A DNA stretch of 64,000 bases from Oscillospiraceae bacterium (GCA_015064395.1 SVSH01000011.1:1-64000); one strand, 5' to 3'. Positions 49,786-60,390 are shown, counted from the stretch's first letter. The notes: generated from the letters alone by a model not told the origin. Translations and numbers: made by a program.

Positions 49786-49823
49786 AAAATATATTTCATT
49801 TTATACTTAGGAGGATTTTGATC

Positions 49824-50408
49824 ATGAAAAAGTTTGTATGTCCCGTTTGCGGTTACGTCCACGAGGGTGAGAGCGCACCCGAGAAGTGCCCCGTTTGCAA
49901 GGTTCCCGGCGAGAAGTTCACCGAGGTCAAGGGCGAGATGAAGCTGGCAGCTGAGCACGAGTACGGCGTGTATGCCAAGACCGTCAAGAACAACCCCGAC
50001 ATCTCCGAGGAAGACAAGAAGTACATCTTCGAGCAGCTGATGGCGAACTTCCAGGGCGAGTGCTCCGAGGTTGGTATGTACCTGTGCATGGCTCGTATCG
50101 CTCACCGCGAGGGCTATTCCGAGATCGGTCTGTACTGGGAAAAGGCCGCCTGGGAGGAAGCAGAGCACGCCGCAAAGTTCGCAGAGCTTTTGGGTGAGGA
50201 CCTCGAGCCCAACATGAAGGCGACCACCCGCGACAACCTGAAGTGGAGAGTGGACTGCGAGTACGGTGCAACCCAGGGCAAGTTTGACCTGGCAGCATGC
50301 GCCAAGAAGAACGGTCTGGATGCGATCCACGACACCGTTCACGAAATGGCCCGCGACGAGGCTCGCCACGGCCGCGGTCTGGAAGGTCTGCTTAAGAGAT
50401 ACTTCTAA
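49824..50408 (+). CDS. reverse-type rubrerythrin (N-terminal rubredoxin-like domain)
   Basis: [14 protein letters not shown], ferritin-like EXXH helices. Confidence 0.92.
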   Translation: MKKFVCPVCGYVHEGESAPEKCPVCKVPGEKFTEVKGEMKLAAEHEYGVYAKTVKNNPDISEEDKKYIFEQLMANFQGECSEVGMYLCMARIAHREGYSEIGLYWEKAAWEEAEHAAKFAELLGEDLEPNMKATTRDNLKWRVDCEYGATQGKFDLAACAKKNGLDAIHDTVHEMARDEARHGRGLEGLLKRYF

Positions 50409-50424
50409 TAAGTAAACAAATATG

Positions 50425-50462
50425 CGAGGGGAAAACTTTTTTGAAAAAAGTTTTCCCCTCGC
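50425..50462 (+). terminator. terminator-like hairpin (A/T-stem type)
   Basis: GAGGGGAAAACTTTTTTGAAAAAAGTTTTCCCCTC. Confidence 0.75.
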
Positions 50463-50507
50463 GCTCCCTTTTCAAAAAACTGAAAAGCACCAAGGGATAG
50501 CAGCCCC

Positions 50508-50669
50508 ATCAAGTTTTCGGTCAAGCCTTTTTCAAAAGGCTTGCAGGTCGAGGACGGAGTCCTCGTCGCTCTCCGCAGAGAGCGAAATCTTTTTATCCTT
50601 TCCAAGCGCCCGAAGGGGTGAATTTCCCGCGTGCGGGAAAGAGGGGAAACCACAAGTGGGGTTTCCCCT
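50508..50669 (+). repeat. family-B structured repeat, copy B2
   Basis: same block order as 18963-19133. Confidence 0.88.
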
Positions 50670-50767
50670 GTATGCGCCCTTTTGAAATCGTATTCCTTAA
50701 GGGCTGTCTAACAAAGATAAAAAACATTTCGTTTGTTTGTCTTTTTGCAACTTGTCCCCCTTCCCTC

Positions 50768-50796
50768 TTGACATCTTCTCCTTTCCTCGCTATAAT
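50768..50796 (+). promoter_or_regulatory. promoter of transketolase N-subunit
   Basis: TTGACA-17 nt-TATAAT. Confidence 0.85.
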
Positions 50797-50830
50797 ATAT
50801 TTATATACCATCCACCCAGGAGGCCCTCTT

Positions 50831-51670
50831 ATGGCATTGCGCAATTACACCGAAGCACAACTGAAAAACATCGCCACGCAGATCCGCATGGATATTCTCG
50901 ACGCAGTCCACAGCGCCAAGTCCGGTCACCCCGGCGGCTCGCTGTCCATCGCTGACATCCTGGCCGTTCTCTATTTTGAAGAAATGAACGTTGACCCCAA
51001 CGCTCCCGACTGTCCTGACCGCGATCGCCTCGTGCTGTCCAAGGGACATGCTGCTCCTGCACTGTACGCCGCACTTGCCGAGCGAGGCTTCTTCCCCCGT
51101 GAGGAATTGACCACGCTCAGACGTGCCGACTCCCATCTGCAGGGTCACCCGAGCTTGGGACACATGCCCGGCATCGATATGACGACCGGCTCGCTGGGCC
51201 AGGGTCTGTCTGCTGCTTGCGGCATGGCCATCTCCGCCAAGCTGCAGGGCAAGGACTATCGCACCTATGCCATCGTGGGCGACGGTGAGTCGCAGGAGGG
51301 TCAAATCTGGGAGGCCGCCATGCTGGCCGCTCACAGAAAGCTGGACAACCTGTGTATCATCCTCGACTGGAACGGTCTGCAGATCGACGGCGAGGTAGAG
51401 CAGGTGCTCAACCCCACCCCTTACCCCGAAAAATTCGAGGCCTTCGGCTTCCACACCATTTCCATCGACGGTCACGATCTGCAGGCGCTGTCTGCCGCTT
51501 TTGACGAAGCAAAAACCGTCAAGGGTAAGCCCACCGTGATCATCGCCAAGACGGTCAAGGGACGCGGTGTCTCCTTCATGGAAAACCGAGTCGAGTGGCA
51601 CGGTGCAGCCCCCAAGGATGCGCAATATGAAGAAGCGATTGCCGAGCTGAAGGCACTCTTGGTCGACTGA
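50831..51670 (+). CDS. transketolase, N-terminal subunit
   Basis: SAKSGHPGGSLSIADILAVLYF, GHAAPALYAALAERG, GDGESQEGQIWEAA; start corrected from track ORF. Confidence 0.94.
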   Translation: MALRNYTEAQLKNIATQIRMDILDAVHSAKSGHPGGSLSIADILAVLYFEEMNVDPNAPDCPDRDRLVLSKGHAAPALYAALAERGFFPREELTTLRRADSHLQGHPSLGHMPGIDMTTGSLGQGLSAACGMAISAKLQGKDYRTYAIVGDGESQEGQIWEAAMLAAHRKLDNLCIILDWNGLQIDGEVEQVLNPTPYPEKFEAFGFHTISIDGHDLQALSAAFDEAKTVKGKPTVIIAKTVKGRGVSFMENRVEWHGAAPKDAQYEEAIAELKALLVD

Positions 51671-51683
51671 TTTTTACAAATTC

Positions 51684-51727
51684 TCCCCGTTTTGCGACGG
51701 CTTTTGTCGCAAAACGGGGCTTTTTTC
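51684..51727 (+). terminator. terminator
   Basis: CCCCGTTTTGCGAC..GTCGCAAAACGGGG then TTTTTT. Confidence 0.9.
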
Positions 51728-51795
51728 TTTTCACTTTGTCTCCTTCCCCGGCTATACTATAGGTAGGATGCAGACGCATCGAAAGGAGGACCACC

Positions 51796-53154
51796 ATGCT
51801 CCATTATTTTGGAACCGACGGCTTTCGCGGTGAGGCCGGAAAAACGCTGACGGCCTCTCAGGCCTTTCGCATCGGCCGCTTTTTAGGCCACCACGATCAA
51901 AAGGGAGGAACGCGCGCCCGCGTGGTGCTGGGCAAGGATACCCGCCGTTCCTGTTATATGCTGGAATACGCCCTGGCGGCAGGTCTGTGCGCCTCGGGGG
52001 CAGACGTTTATCGACTACACGTCATTTCCACGCCTTGCGTCTGTCATGCGACGAAAGAGGGAGATTTCGATTGCGGCGTCATGATCTCCGCCTCGCACAA
52101 TCCCTTCTTTGACAACGGCATCAAGATCATCAACTCCCGTGGGGAGAAAATGGACGACGAGCTACTTGCCGGGATCGAAGAGTATTTGGATAAGGAGGAG
52201 GACGATCTTCCTTTTGCAACCGGCAGTGAGATCGGAAGCGTCTTCGATTACAATGAGGGGCGGCGGCGCTATGTGGAGCATGTGCTCTCGCTGGCAAAGC
52301 AGTCTCTTTCGGGACTTCGCATCGGACTTGACTGCGCCAACGGAAGCGCCTGGGAGGTCGCCCGGGACGTGTTTGATGCCCTGGGGGCCGAGACGTATAT
52401 CATTGGGGACTCCCCCGATGGGTTGAATATCAACAAGGGGGTGGGGTCGACCCACATTGAGGCACTCTCTGCCTTTGTGCAACAGCATCATCTGGATGCC
52501 GGCTTTGCCTTTGACGGTGATGCGGACCGTTGCCTTGCCGTCGACGAGCAGGGGCGCGTGATCACGGGCGATCACATTCTTTATATTTTTGCCGCCGATT
52601 GGCAGCGGCGAGGGATGCTGGCAGGCAACACCGTCGTCACCACCATCATGTCCAACATGGGGCTGTACCGCGCGCTGGACGAAGCGGGCATTCGCCACGT
52701 CGAAACGCCGGTGGGTGACAAGCACGTCTATGACCGCATGGTAAAGGAAGGATATTGTCTGGGCGGCGAGCAGTCGGGGCACATCATTCTGGGTCCTTAC
52801 GCCACCACCGGGGACGGCCTTCTGACCGCAACACAGTTAGCCGAGGTCATGACAAGCCGCCGCCTGCCGCTTTCCCGCCTGGCGGGCGCGGTACGCCTAT
52901 ATCCACAGGTCTTACGAAACCTACCTGTGTCTGACCAAGAAGCGGTCCTTGGGAGCCCTACCGTCCACAAGGCAGTGGAAGAGGCGACCGTGGCCTTGGG
53001 CCGGCAGGGGCGGATCCTGTTGCGCAAGAGTGGCACCGAGCCTGTCGTGCGAGTCATGGTCGAAGCGGAGCGCGAGGAATGGTGCCGACATTGGGCGGAT
53101 CACATTTGTGAGAGCATTCGGGCGCAGGGCTTTCTCTGCGAGAGAGGACGGTAA
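51796..53154 (+). CDS. glmM: phosphoglucosamine mutase
   Basis: FGTDGFRGEAG, ISASHNPFFDNGIKI, DGDADR, RKSGTEPVVRVM. Confidence 0.93.
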   Translation: MLHYFGTDGFRGEAGKTLTASQAFRIGRFLGHHDQKGGTRARVVLGKDTRRSCYMLEYALAAGLCASGADVYRLHVISTPCVCHATKEGDFDCGVMISASHNPFFDNGIKIINSRGEKMDDELLAGIEEYLDKEEDDLPFATGSEIGSVFDYNEGRRRYVEHVLSLAKQSLSGLRIGLDCANGSAWEVARDVFDALGAETYIIGDSPDGLNINKGVGSTHIEALSAFVQQHHLDAGFAFDGDADRCLAVDEQGRVITGDHILYIFAADWQRRGMLAGNTVVTTIMSNMGLYRALDEAGIRHVETPVGDKHVYDRMVKEGYCLGGEQSGHIILGPYATTGDGLLTATQLAEVMTSRRLPLSRLAGAVRLYPQVLRNLPVSDQEAVLGSPTVHKAVEEATVALGRQGRILLRKSGTEPVVRVMVEAEREEWCRHWADHICESIRAQGFLCERGR

Positions 53155-53157
53155 CCT

Positions 53158-53832
53158 ATGGATCCAATCAAAGCGTCCCGTCTATGGCGCACCATGCAAT
53201 CGCACACCCTGGCGTTCCCGCTTTTGCAAAGCGTCGACTACCCTTGGCAAGCGTTATCCGCGCTTTCCGATTTTATTCTCGATCTGGGGCGTTCCTTGCC
53301 AAAGGACGAATACGAGGAGCTACTCCCTGCAGTTTGGGTGGCGCGTACCGCTCACATCGCGCCCACCGCGCAGCTGCATAAGGGCTGCATCATCGGCCAT
53401 GACACCGAGGTGCGACAAGGAGCTTTCATTCGCGGGAATGTGTTGATCGGCGACGGCGTTGTGGTGGGTAACTCGACGGAGCTCAAGGGGTGCGTACTGT
53501 TTGACGGGGTGCAGGTGCCGCATTTTAACTACGTGGGGGATTCCATTCTCGGTCATCGGGCGCATTTAGGGGCGGGGGCTATCACCTCCAACGTCAAAAG
53601 CGACAAGAGTGAGGTGGTGATTCACTGTGGAAATTCACGCCTTTGCACCGGGCGTCGTAAGTTGGGCGCTTTATTGGGGGATTTCGTTGAGGTGGGCTGT
53701 AACAGCGTGCTCAATCCGGGGACGGTGATCGGGAGTGGGAGTGTGGTATATCCGCTCACATCGGTTCGCGGATATGTGGGAGAGAATTGTATTTATAAGG
53801 GTGAGGGGAGGATTGTGGCGAGGTTTGTTTGA
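53158..53832 (+). CDS. left-handed beta-helix acyltransferase (GlmU C-terminal-like, no uridylyltransferase domain)
   Basis: hexapeptide repeats; HFNYVGDSILGHRAHLGAGAITSNVKSD. Confidence 0.85.
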   Translation: MDPIKASRLWRTMQSHTLAFPLLQSVDYPWQALSALSDFILDLGRSLPKDEYEELLPAVWVARTAHIAPTAQLHKGCIIGHDTEVRQGAFIRGNVLIGDGVVVGNSTELKGCVLFDGVQVPHFNYVGDSILGHRAHLGAGAITSNVKSDKSEVVIHCGNSRLCTGRRKLGALLGDFVEVGCNSVLNPGTVIGSGSVVYPLTSVRGYVGENCIYKGEGRIVARFV

Positions 53833-54416
53833 ATGTCAAACAACTTCTCCTCCCAACGCTCACACTGTGCTTCGCACGCGTTCGCTGTACCGGCATGAGT
53901 GTTCATTCTTTGCCGCGCGGCAAAGAACGAACCAAGAAAACGCGCCCAGGCGTTCCCCCTGGGAACCCCCTGGCGTTGCCGCTTTGCAAAGAAAATCAAG
54001 AGAGATCACATAAACGCTTTTAATGCTGTGCCTCAACTTAAGACAGCACGAGCGGCAGGCGGGGAAAGCAAGGGCTTTTGCTTTCCGTTTTGCAGAAAAG
54101 CTATGCTATCATAAGCCGCGTTGAACGACAGCAAGAGCTTTCTACTATCGCATCTTGCGTGCTACTTCCGTGTTTGCAAGTTTCTTTAACTTGCAAACGC
54201 AAGCGTTGAAGATGCAGGCTTTTGCGTCGTGTTGCGCGGAGCGAGAGCGCAGCGCCCACAAAGACGCATTGCGGGTTTCCAAAGGGCTCCAGGCCCTTTG
54301 GCGCCCTTCTTCCGCCACTTCTTGGGGCGCGCCAAGAAGTGGCATTAAACGCACAGCGCGCCGCGTTGTGGCGCGCCCAAGGAGAGAAAGCGATATTTCA
54401 AACGACTTCTTCTATT
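53826..54416 (+). repeat. family-A repeat, copy A8
   Basis: hairpins 53901-53932, 54314-54343; core TGCTGTGCCTCAACTTAAGACAGCACGAGCGGCAGGCGGGGAAAGCAAG. Confidence 0.9.
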
Positions 54417-54465
54417 GATACTCACACCGCACTTCGAACACCCATTTCACCTATAGCAAAATGAT

Positions 54466-54523
54466 ACAAGTTTTGTTCGCCCGCTGAACACAGGCGTCAT
54501 GCAAGCATGAACACAAAACTTGT
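54466..54523 (+). other. predicted three-way-junction motif
   Basis: ACAAGTTTTGT-T-(CGCC..GGCG)-(TCATGC-AA-GCATGA)-AC-ACAAAACTTGT; homologue at 40596-40649 (minus) with compensated stems. Confidence 0.65.
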
Positions 54524-54578
54524 GCGGCGGACGAAAAAAGAGCGAAGCCAGTCAAACGCCTTCGCTCTTTTGATTTTC

Positions 54579-55031
54579 CTATTTCTTTCTCTTTCCCTCA
54601 AAAAAACGCTGAAGAATCTCGCGACACTCGGTCTCCAAAACCCCAACCGTCAAATCCGCCTTATGATTGAGCGGATACGCATTGATCGAGAGTACACTTC
54701 CCATCGCCCCTGCCTTGGCATCCTTGGCACCGTATACCACGCGCCCCACGCGGGCATTTATGGCCGTTCCGGCACACATGGGACAGGGCTCGAGCGTTAC
54801 GTACAGCGTGCAGTCACTCAATCGCCAGCTGCCCAAAGCGCGGCAGGCCGCCTCCATCGCCAACAGCTCGGCGTGCGCGGTGGCCAGGTGATCGCACTCG
54901 CGGCGGTTGTGACCGCGGGCAATGATCTGTCCGTCCTTCACCACAACTGCACCCACGGGGACTTCTCCCATATGAAGCGCCCGCTCGGCCTCGGCCAGCG
55001 CCTCTTTCATAAACCGTTCATCCTGCGTCAC
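54579..55031 (-). CDS. tadA: tRNA adenosine(34) deaminase
   Basis: HAELLAMEAA, PCPMCAGTAINARV; GTG start overlapping upstream stop (GTGA). Confidence 0.94.
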   Translation of the reverse strand: MTQDERFMKEALAEAERALHMGEVPVGAVVVKDGQIIARGHNRRECDHLATAHAELLAMEAACRALGSWRLSDCTLYVTLEPCPMCAGTAINARVGRVVYGAKDAKAGAMGSVLSINAYPLNHKADLTVGVLETECREILQRFFEGKRKK

Positions 55032-56026
55032 AAAAACGTCCCCCAATCTATCCGAGCCAGCCAAGCGCCGGCCGCCAGTACAAGCATTTCAAACGCGCAC
55101 AGCAGGCAAAAAGCCAGCATCATGGGCGTACAGAAGCTACGAACAGTACCGCCCTTTAGCGCCGTGCCGCAACGCAAGGCCTCGGGGGCGGGCTCTTTTT
55201 TACCGTCCCTCCCGTGCAAAAGGACGATCAAACAAATCAGTCCGGCGCCTACAATCAGCACCTCGATGGCACGGGAGAGCACCATTTCCGTCTCATAAGG
55301 CAGGCGATTGTAAAACACCTCGCCTATGACCGAGATCAAATTATTGAGCAAATGTATGATCACGCCGACCCAGATCGAGCCGCTCTCGATCACGGCCAAT
55401 GCCAGCACGACACCGGCTACGGTGGCATAAAAGAATTGTCCAAAATTCTGATGGACCAGCCCAAAGAGCAACGCGCTCCCCAGCACCGCCGTCGTCTTGC
55501 CGTAGGGTAACAGCTGGCTCGTGACCAGCCCCCGGAACAAAAACTCCTCGCAAAAGGCAGGGATGACCGCTGTGGCAATAAAAGACAGCACCGCCGCCCA
55601 GGGCGCCATACTCGGGTCGGGGATGTGATACGAGGGGGTGCTTACGGACAGGCCAAGCAGGCGAATCAAAAAGCCATTGGTAATGGCCGCGCAGTAAATG
55701 ATAGCAAGACACGCCGGGACGATCAAGGCTGTTCTGCGCGGAAGCTTGGGTTCAAGCAAAAGGGGAGATCGTTCCAAGGTGGGTGTGATGAGACGGTAAA
55801 ACAGGGCCGGGAGCAGGAAAGAAAGTACGCGAATGGCCATGTCCGCAAATTCCCGTGCCAGGGTGGCCTGTGTCGATCCCCAAAAAGGCGAGAAATGATC
55901 AAGCAGAGGGGACAGGAGCATATCCAGGCCCAAGTGCAAGCCGACCAGCAACAAAAGCGCCGCGCCCAATCGGTTGGTCGTGCGGCGACATGCCCGCTCT
56001 TGTTCGCTCAGATATATGGTTCGCAT
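55028..56026 (-). CDS. CPBP-family intramembrane protease
   Basis: FCEEFLFRGL, GLVHQNFGQF. Confidence 0.93.
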   Translation of the reverse strand: MRTIYLSEQERACRRTTNRLGAALLLLVGLHLGLDMLLSPLLDHFSPFWGSTQATLAREFADMAIRVLSFLLPALFYRLITPTLERSPLLLEPKLPRRTALIVPACLAIIYCAAITNGFLIRLLGLSVSTPSYHIPDPSMAPWAAVLSFIATAVIPAFCEEFLFRGLVTSQLLPYGKTTAVLGSALLFGLVHQNFGQFFYATVAGVVLALAVIESGSIWVGVIIHLLNNLISVIGEVFYNRLPYETEMVLSRAIEVLIVGAGLICLIVLLHGRDGKKEPAPEALRCGTALKGGTVRSFCTPMMLAFCLLCAFEMLVLAAGAWLARIDWGTFL

Positions 56027-56189
56027 CTGCCTTTCCCTCCTTGTATAAAACTACCTTTATTATACCCGTCCACGCCTCCCTCGTCAAGAGATAATTGCAA
56101 ACTTTGCCCCGCCGTCACAGGGCAAAACGCCTTGACAAAGCCGCCGCACTATGGTACAATGTTACCAACACTGATCCGGGAGGTGCGAC

Positions 56190-56531
56190 GTGGAGCTGGA
56201 ACAAAAACGATTCACAAAAAATGACGCAGGCTTTGTCTGCGCCCATTGCGGCCGCACGGTCGAGCCGCTCGGCTACACCTCGCGCAACCACTGCCCTTTT
56301 TGTCTGTGGTCCCTGCACGTGGACGTCATGCCGGGGGATCGCGCCAACACCTGCGGAGCACCCATGCAGCCCATTCGGGTCGAGCCGAACCGCCGCCGCG
56401 GCTACATCATCGTGCATCGCTGCACCAAATGCGGCGAGACCGGGCGCAACCGCGCCGCCCATGAGGCCAAGGTCCAGCCCGACGATATTTCACTTCTCAT
56501 CCGCCTGACTGCGGGCGAATTTCCCGTATAA
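56190..56531 (+). CDS. RNHCP domain protein
   Basis: SRNHCPFCLWSLHVDVMPGDRANTCGAPMQP. Confidence 0.9.
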   Translation: MELEQKRFTKNDAGFVCAHCGRTVEPLGYTSRNHCPFCLWSLHVDVMPGDRANTCGAPMQPIRVEPNRRRGYIIVHRCTKCGETGRNRAAHEAKVQPDDISLLIRLTAGEFPV

Positions 56532-56543
56532 GGGAGGATACGT

Positions 56544-57002
56544 ATGATCATCGATCAGATACAAGCATTCAAAGGGACAACCGGGCGCCTGCTGGGCGTC
56601 GATTTTGGTGACGTAAGAACCGGGCTTGCCGTCTCGGATGCGGCTCGTTTTCTTGCCTCGGGCCTGGAGACCATCAAGCCCGGAAGCATGACAAAGACCG
56701 CCGAAGCGGTGGCACTGGCGGCGCGCGACTTGGGCGTTGTCGGTGTCGTTGTGGGGCTTCCCGTTAACATGAACGGTTCCCAAGGCGAGCGCGCCGAGCA
56801 CGCCCGTATGTTTGCCGGTATGCTGGACGAGCGTCTGGGAGACTTGCCCATCTTGCTTTTGGACGAGCGCATGACCACCATGGCTGCCTCCCGCTTTCTC
56901 AACGAGACCAACACGCGCGGACAAAAGCGCAAGCAGGTGATTGACACGCTCAGCGCCCAGATCATTCTGCAAAACGCACTCGACCGCCTGAAAAACTGTT
57001 AA
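56544..57002 (+). CDS. ruvX: Holliday junction resolvase-like RuvX/YqgF
   Basis: LGVDFGDVRTGLAVSD, LLLDERMTT. Confidence 0.93.
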   Translation: MIIDQIQAFKGTTGRLLGVDFGDVRTGLAVSDAARFLASGLETIKPGSMTKTAEAVALAARDLGVVGVVVGLPVNMNGSQGERAEHARMFAGMLDERLGDLPILLLDERMTTMAASRFLNETNTRGQKRKQVIDTLSAQIILQNALDRLKNC

Positions 57003-57027
57003 ATCCCCTATCACAAGGAGCCTTTGT

Positions 57028-57786
57028 ATGGATTACGAGCAGGAATACGAAGAATATACACAACAACAAATGGGACCCGGACGCCGGGCGCTGCGCAAGA
57101 CGCTTTGGTGGATCGCCCGCATCCTCGTGTTTGGCATCACCGCCCTTGTGTTTTGGCGCGTGCTGTTCTCGGGGCACATTCCTGCCGCGATGAAGACGCT
57201 GATCGTCAACGACAACACCTATGGAGCCTATCTGCAGGAGGGCGAGAAGCTGACCATGTATACCCAACCGCAGGAGCAGGTCATCATGGATGGGGCCTCG
57301 GCCGGCTACTTCTGGGTCTGTCAGGCCGTCTTTGTCCCCGAAGCTGACCAGGTGCAGGTGTTGGTTCGCTACAACAACAGCACCCTTGCCCGCCTGGCAG
57401 AGGATTTTGAGCTTGATGAGGTTCCCGGCCGCGGCGATACCGTCCTGGACGTCACGCTGGTCATCACTGTTGATCCCGATCCCACCAACAAGACCACGAC
57501 CGACCGTCAAAAGATCCGCATCCAGCCGACGGGAGACCCTCTTGAGGACTCCACCCTGATGTACAACTACCGCAAATACGTCTTTGACGGCGTGACCTTC
57601 GATCCCGCATCGACCATCAATCTTTCGGTGGAATTTTATTACGAGGGCTACGTCGATTATGACGATCACCCGCTGGGGGCTTTGGTCATTTATGAGCCGC
57701 AGTACGAAACCGAGCCGTATGCCCTGACTGCCCGCGACAAGAAGGCCATCAAGCAGTACGCCCGGGCAAATGAAACAGCGAAGTAA
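57028..57786 (+). CDS. hypothetical membrane protein
   Basis: one N-terminal TM segment, RBS AAGGAG. Confidence 0.8.
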   Translation: MDYEQEYEEYTQQQMGPGRRALRKTLWWIARILVFGITALVFWRVLFSGHIPAAMKTLIVNDNTYGAYLQEGEKLTMYTQPQEQVIMDGASAGYFWVCQAVFVPEADQVQVLVRYNNSTLARLAEDFELDEVPGRGDTVLDVTLVITVDPDPTNKTTTDRQKIRIQPTGDPLEDSTLMYNYRKYVFDGVTFDPASTINLSVEFYYEGYVDYDDHPLGALVIYEPQYETEPYALTARDKKAIKQYARANETAK

Positions 57787-57796
57787 GAGGTATTTC

Positions 57797-58237
57797 ATGA
57801 AGCACGTAGAAATTTATACCGACGGTGCCTGCCGCGGAAACCCCGGCCGTGGCGGTTGGGGGGCGATCCTGGTATACGGAGGCGTGGAAAAAGAGCTGTC
57901 TGGCGGCGAGCCGGAGACCACCAACAACCGCATGGAGCTGACGGCGGTCATATCCGCCCTTCGCGCCTTGCGCGAGCCTTGTCAGGTTACTCTGACCTCC
58001 GACTCCAAGTACGTCATCGACGCCATCACCAAGGGATGGGCCGTCTCCTGGCGCGCCAAGGGATGGCGCAAGGCGGACAAGTCCCCGGCTCTCAACGTCG
58101 ATCTGTGGGAGACGCTGCTGGGACTGTTGGACATCCACGACGTCACCTTCGTTTGGGTTCACGGACACACGGGACACCCGTACAACGAACGATGCGATGC
58201 CCTGGCAACGGCATTTGCCGACAGCTTCCCGACTTAA
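57797..58237 (+). CDS. rnhA: ribonuclease HI
   Basis: [45 protein letters not shown]. Confidence 0.95.
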   Translation: MKHVEIYTDGACRGNPGRGGWGAILVYGGVEKELSGGEPETTNNRMELTAVISALRALREPCQVTLTSDSKYVIDAITKGWAVSWRAKGWRKADKSPALNVDLWETLLGLLDIHDVTFVWVHGHTGHPYNERCDALATAFADSFPT

Positions 58238-58268
58238 AAAAGCCTGCATCATGATGCAGGCTTTTTTC
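58237..58268 (+). terminator. terminator
   Basis: AAAAAGCCTGCATCATGATGCAGGCTTTTTT. Confidence 0.9.
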
Positions 58269-58334
58269 GTTCGCGGTGCTATTTTACGTCTTGTCCGCAT
58301 AAGATGAAACATCACATTGCGAAAGGAAACCGTC

Positions 58335-58898
58335 ATGCCCACCGATTCGCTCCTTCACCTCACCAAGGAATGTCATCATGCCCTTGAGCTGCTCGCACAG
58401 GCGATAACAAAGTACACCCCCGACTGCGTCAGCAAGATCTCCGAATGTCACCGAAAAAGCAGCTCCACCCTGGCCGATCTGCACGCGGGCCTGTTTTCTG
58501 CCTTTCTCCCTCCCCTGCCCCGCTCTCACAGTGCCGCCCTTGGCGAGGCGATCTACGCCGTGACCGACGCCGTCTTTCGCGCCGCTCTTTTGCTCCCCTT
58601 GCACGCCGGGAACGACAGCCGTGCTAGCGAGCTGGAGGCACTGCTTGGCATGAGCCGGCGGCTGTGTGAGGCGGCGGCCACCCTGCCCCGCTACGTCAAG
58701 GGCAAGCCCCCCACGCCACCCGACACCTACCGTTTTTACGCCGAACAAAACAAGGCGCGGGCATCTCACGCGCTGACCGTGCGTCACGCCGAGCGAACAC
58801 TGACCGAGCGCGCTCTTGACGAGAGCTTGTGCGTGGTGGCATCCCGCCTCGCAGAGGCGCACCGTGCCTTGATCTGCCTGATGCTCGAAAGCGTCTGA
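58335..58898 (+). CDS. hypothetical all-helical protein (PhoU/DUF47-like?)
   Basis: RBS AAAGGA; helical composition only. Confidence 0.6.
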   Translation: MPTDSLLHLTKECHHALELLAQAITKYTPDCVSKISECHRKSSSTLADLHAGLFSAFLPPLPRSHSAALGEAIYAVTDAVFRAALLLPLHAGNDSRASELEALLGMSRRLCEAAATLPRYVKGKPPTPPDTYRFYAEQNKARASHALTVRHAERTLTERALDESLCVVASRLAEAHRALICLMLESV

Positions 58899-58985
58899 GG
58901 GAACGTCTTTTTTCGTCATTTTTTGATATTTTTTACAGAACTCGCAATAAAAAAAGAAAATTTTTATTATTTTTGCAAAAAGTTA

Positions 58986-59014
58986 TTGACAAACCCTGGG
59001 GGGCGTGGTACAAT
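58986..59014 (+). promoter_or_regulatory. promoter
   Basis: TTGACA-17 nt-TACAAT. Confidence 0.75.
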
Positions 59015-59061
59015 AAATTACTTGCACAGGAAATGTGCTAAAGAGAAAAAGAGGGTTAACG

Positions 59062-59343
59062 ATGTACAGCGACAAGACTTTGGTCTGCAAAGATTGCGGA
59101 CAGGAATTCACCTTTACTGCCGGCGAGCAGGAATTTTACGCAGAGAAGGGTTTCACCAACGAGCCTCAGAGATGTAAGGCTTGCCGTGCAAACCGTAAGT
59201 CCGAACGCGGAGAGGGCGGCGCACGTCAGATGTTCGACGCCGTTTGTTCCGAGTGCGGAAACCCCTGCAAGGTTCCCTTCGAGCCGCACGATGATCGCCC
59301 CGTTTATTGCAGCGATTGCTTCCGCAATAAGACCGGCCGTTGA
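59062..59343 (+). CDS. zinc-ribbon protein
   Basis: CKDCGQEFTFTAGEQEFYAEKGF..RCKAC and CSECG..YCSDC. Confidence 0.9.
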   Translation: MYSDKTLVCKDCGQEFTFTAGEQEFYAEKGFTNEPQRCKACRANRKSERGEGGARQMFDAVCSECGNPCKVPFEPHDDRPVYCSDCFRNKTGR

Positions 59344-59378
59344 TCACAGGGTAAGATGAACGGACAAAGACCGACTGA

Positions 59379-59403
59379 TGATATCAGTCGGTCTTTTCTT
59401 TTT
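59379..59403. terminator. terminator
   Basis: GACCGACTGATGATATCAGTCGGTC. Confidence 0.8.
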
Positions 59404-59406
59404 CTT

Positions 59407-60225
59407 TTATTCCTCCCGGCCGTCGCCACCAAGGTAACGTGCCGCCTGTGCGCGGCGGAAATGAAGCGGGGTCATGCCCGTCGTTTTCTTGAACACAAAG
59501 TTGAAATAGGACTGGGAGCAGTAGCCGCACTGCTTGGCGATCTGCGCAGGATCCAAATCGGTCAGGGCAAGCTGTCTTTGCGCCTCCTCCAATCGCAACT
59601 GCGCGATGTATTCGTTGGGAGTGATGCCCATGGTCTCCTTGAACACGTCGTGGAAATAAATGGGCGAGCGTCCCGAGGCCGCCGCGATCTCCTTGAGCGT
59701 GCACTTTTCACGGAAATGATCGCGGATGTACTGTAGTCCCAGGCGGACCGCCTGCTGTGTCTTGGCGCTGGTGCCGGCGGCAATGCCGCGCTCCGTCTCC
59801 CACTGATCCCGAAGCTGCGACATCAGCACGAGAAAGCCGGCCAGCTTGCGGCAGTCATCGCCCGCCGCCTCCGCCTCGGCGATCTGCTTGACATACGTGA
59901 TCATCGTGTCTTGTCCGGGACAAGCAAATCCATATCCCCAGGCCTCTATCTGCTGTTTGACACAGGCAACGTCGCCCGTCATTCTGACGTAGTAGGCGCG
60001 GCACGGCAGGGGCAAGCGGCACACGTCCCCGGGACGCAGGCACAGCACGCGCTCTCCTCCCACCCTCACCGACTCGTCGTTGACCCAGACCACACGCTCC
60101 TCGCCCTCGAAAAAGGCGATCTCGTAGGCGCTGGCCGTCAAAGAGACCACGGCGCGTCTGCCAAGCGTGGCATAGCGGCTGTCAAACAGCCCCGCCGTAC
60201 ATTCCAGTTCTGTCAAATTCATCAT
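59407..60225 (-). CDS. AraC-family transcriptional regulator
   Basis: two C-terminal HTHs: LKEIAAASGRSPIYFHDVFKETMGITPNEYI, IAKQCGYCSQSYFNFVFKKTTGMTPLHFR. Confidence 0.92.
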   Translation of the reverse strand: MMNLTELECTAGLFDSRYATLGRRAVVSLTASAYEIAFFEGEERVVWVNDESVRVGGERVLCLRPGDVCRLPLPCRAYYVRMTGDVACVKQQIEAWGYGFACPGQDTMITYVKQIAEAEAAGDDCRKLAGFLVLMSQLRDQWETERGIAAGTSAKTQQAVRLGLQYIRDHFREKCTLKEIAAASGRSPIYFHDVFKETMGITPNEYIAQLRLEEAQRQLALTDLDPAQIAKQCGYCSQSYFNFVFKKTTGMTPLHFRRAQAARYLGGDGREE

Positions 60226-60390
60226 ATTCGTCTATCTTCCTTCCACCGGGGCAACCGTATTCGCCGCCCGAAACTATGGAGAATCATTCATCCGGAACAT
60301 ATTTTATCACAAAATTTTCACTTGTAAAGCAAATTTCACATTTCTTATCAAATAATTCACAAAATCACCGATTTTTGTCTTGAACCATCA

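Noticed and set aside
50670-50830. Riboswitch upstream of transketolase (for example TPP)
   Set aside because: No recognisable riboswitch consensus; only a sigma-A promoter and a short leader.
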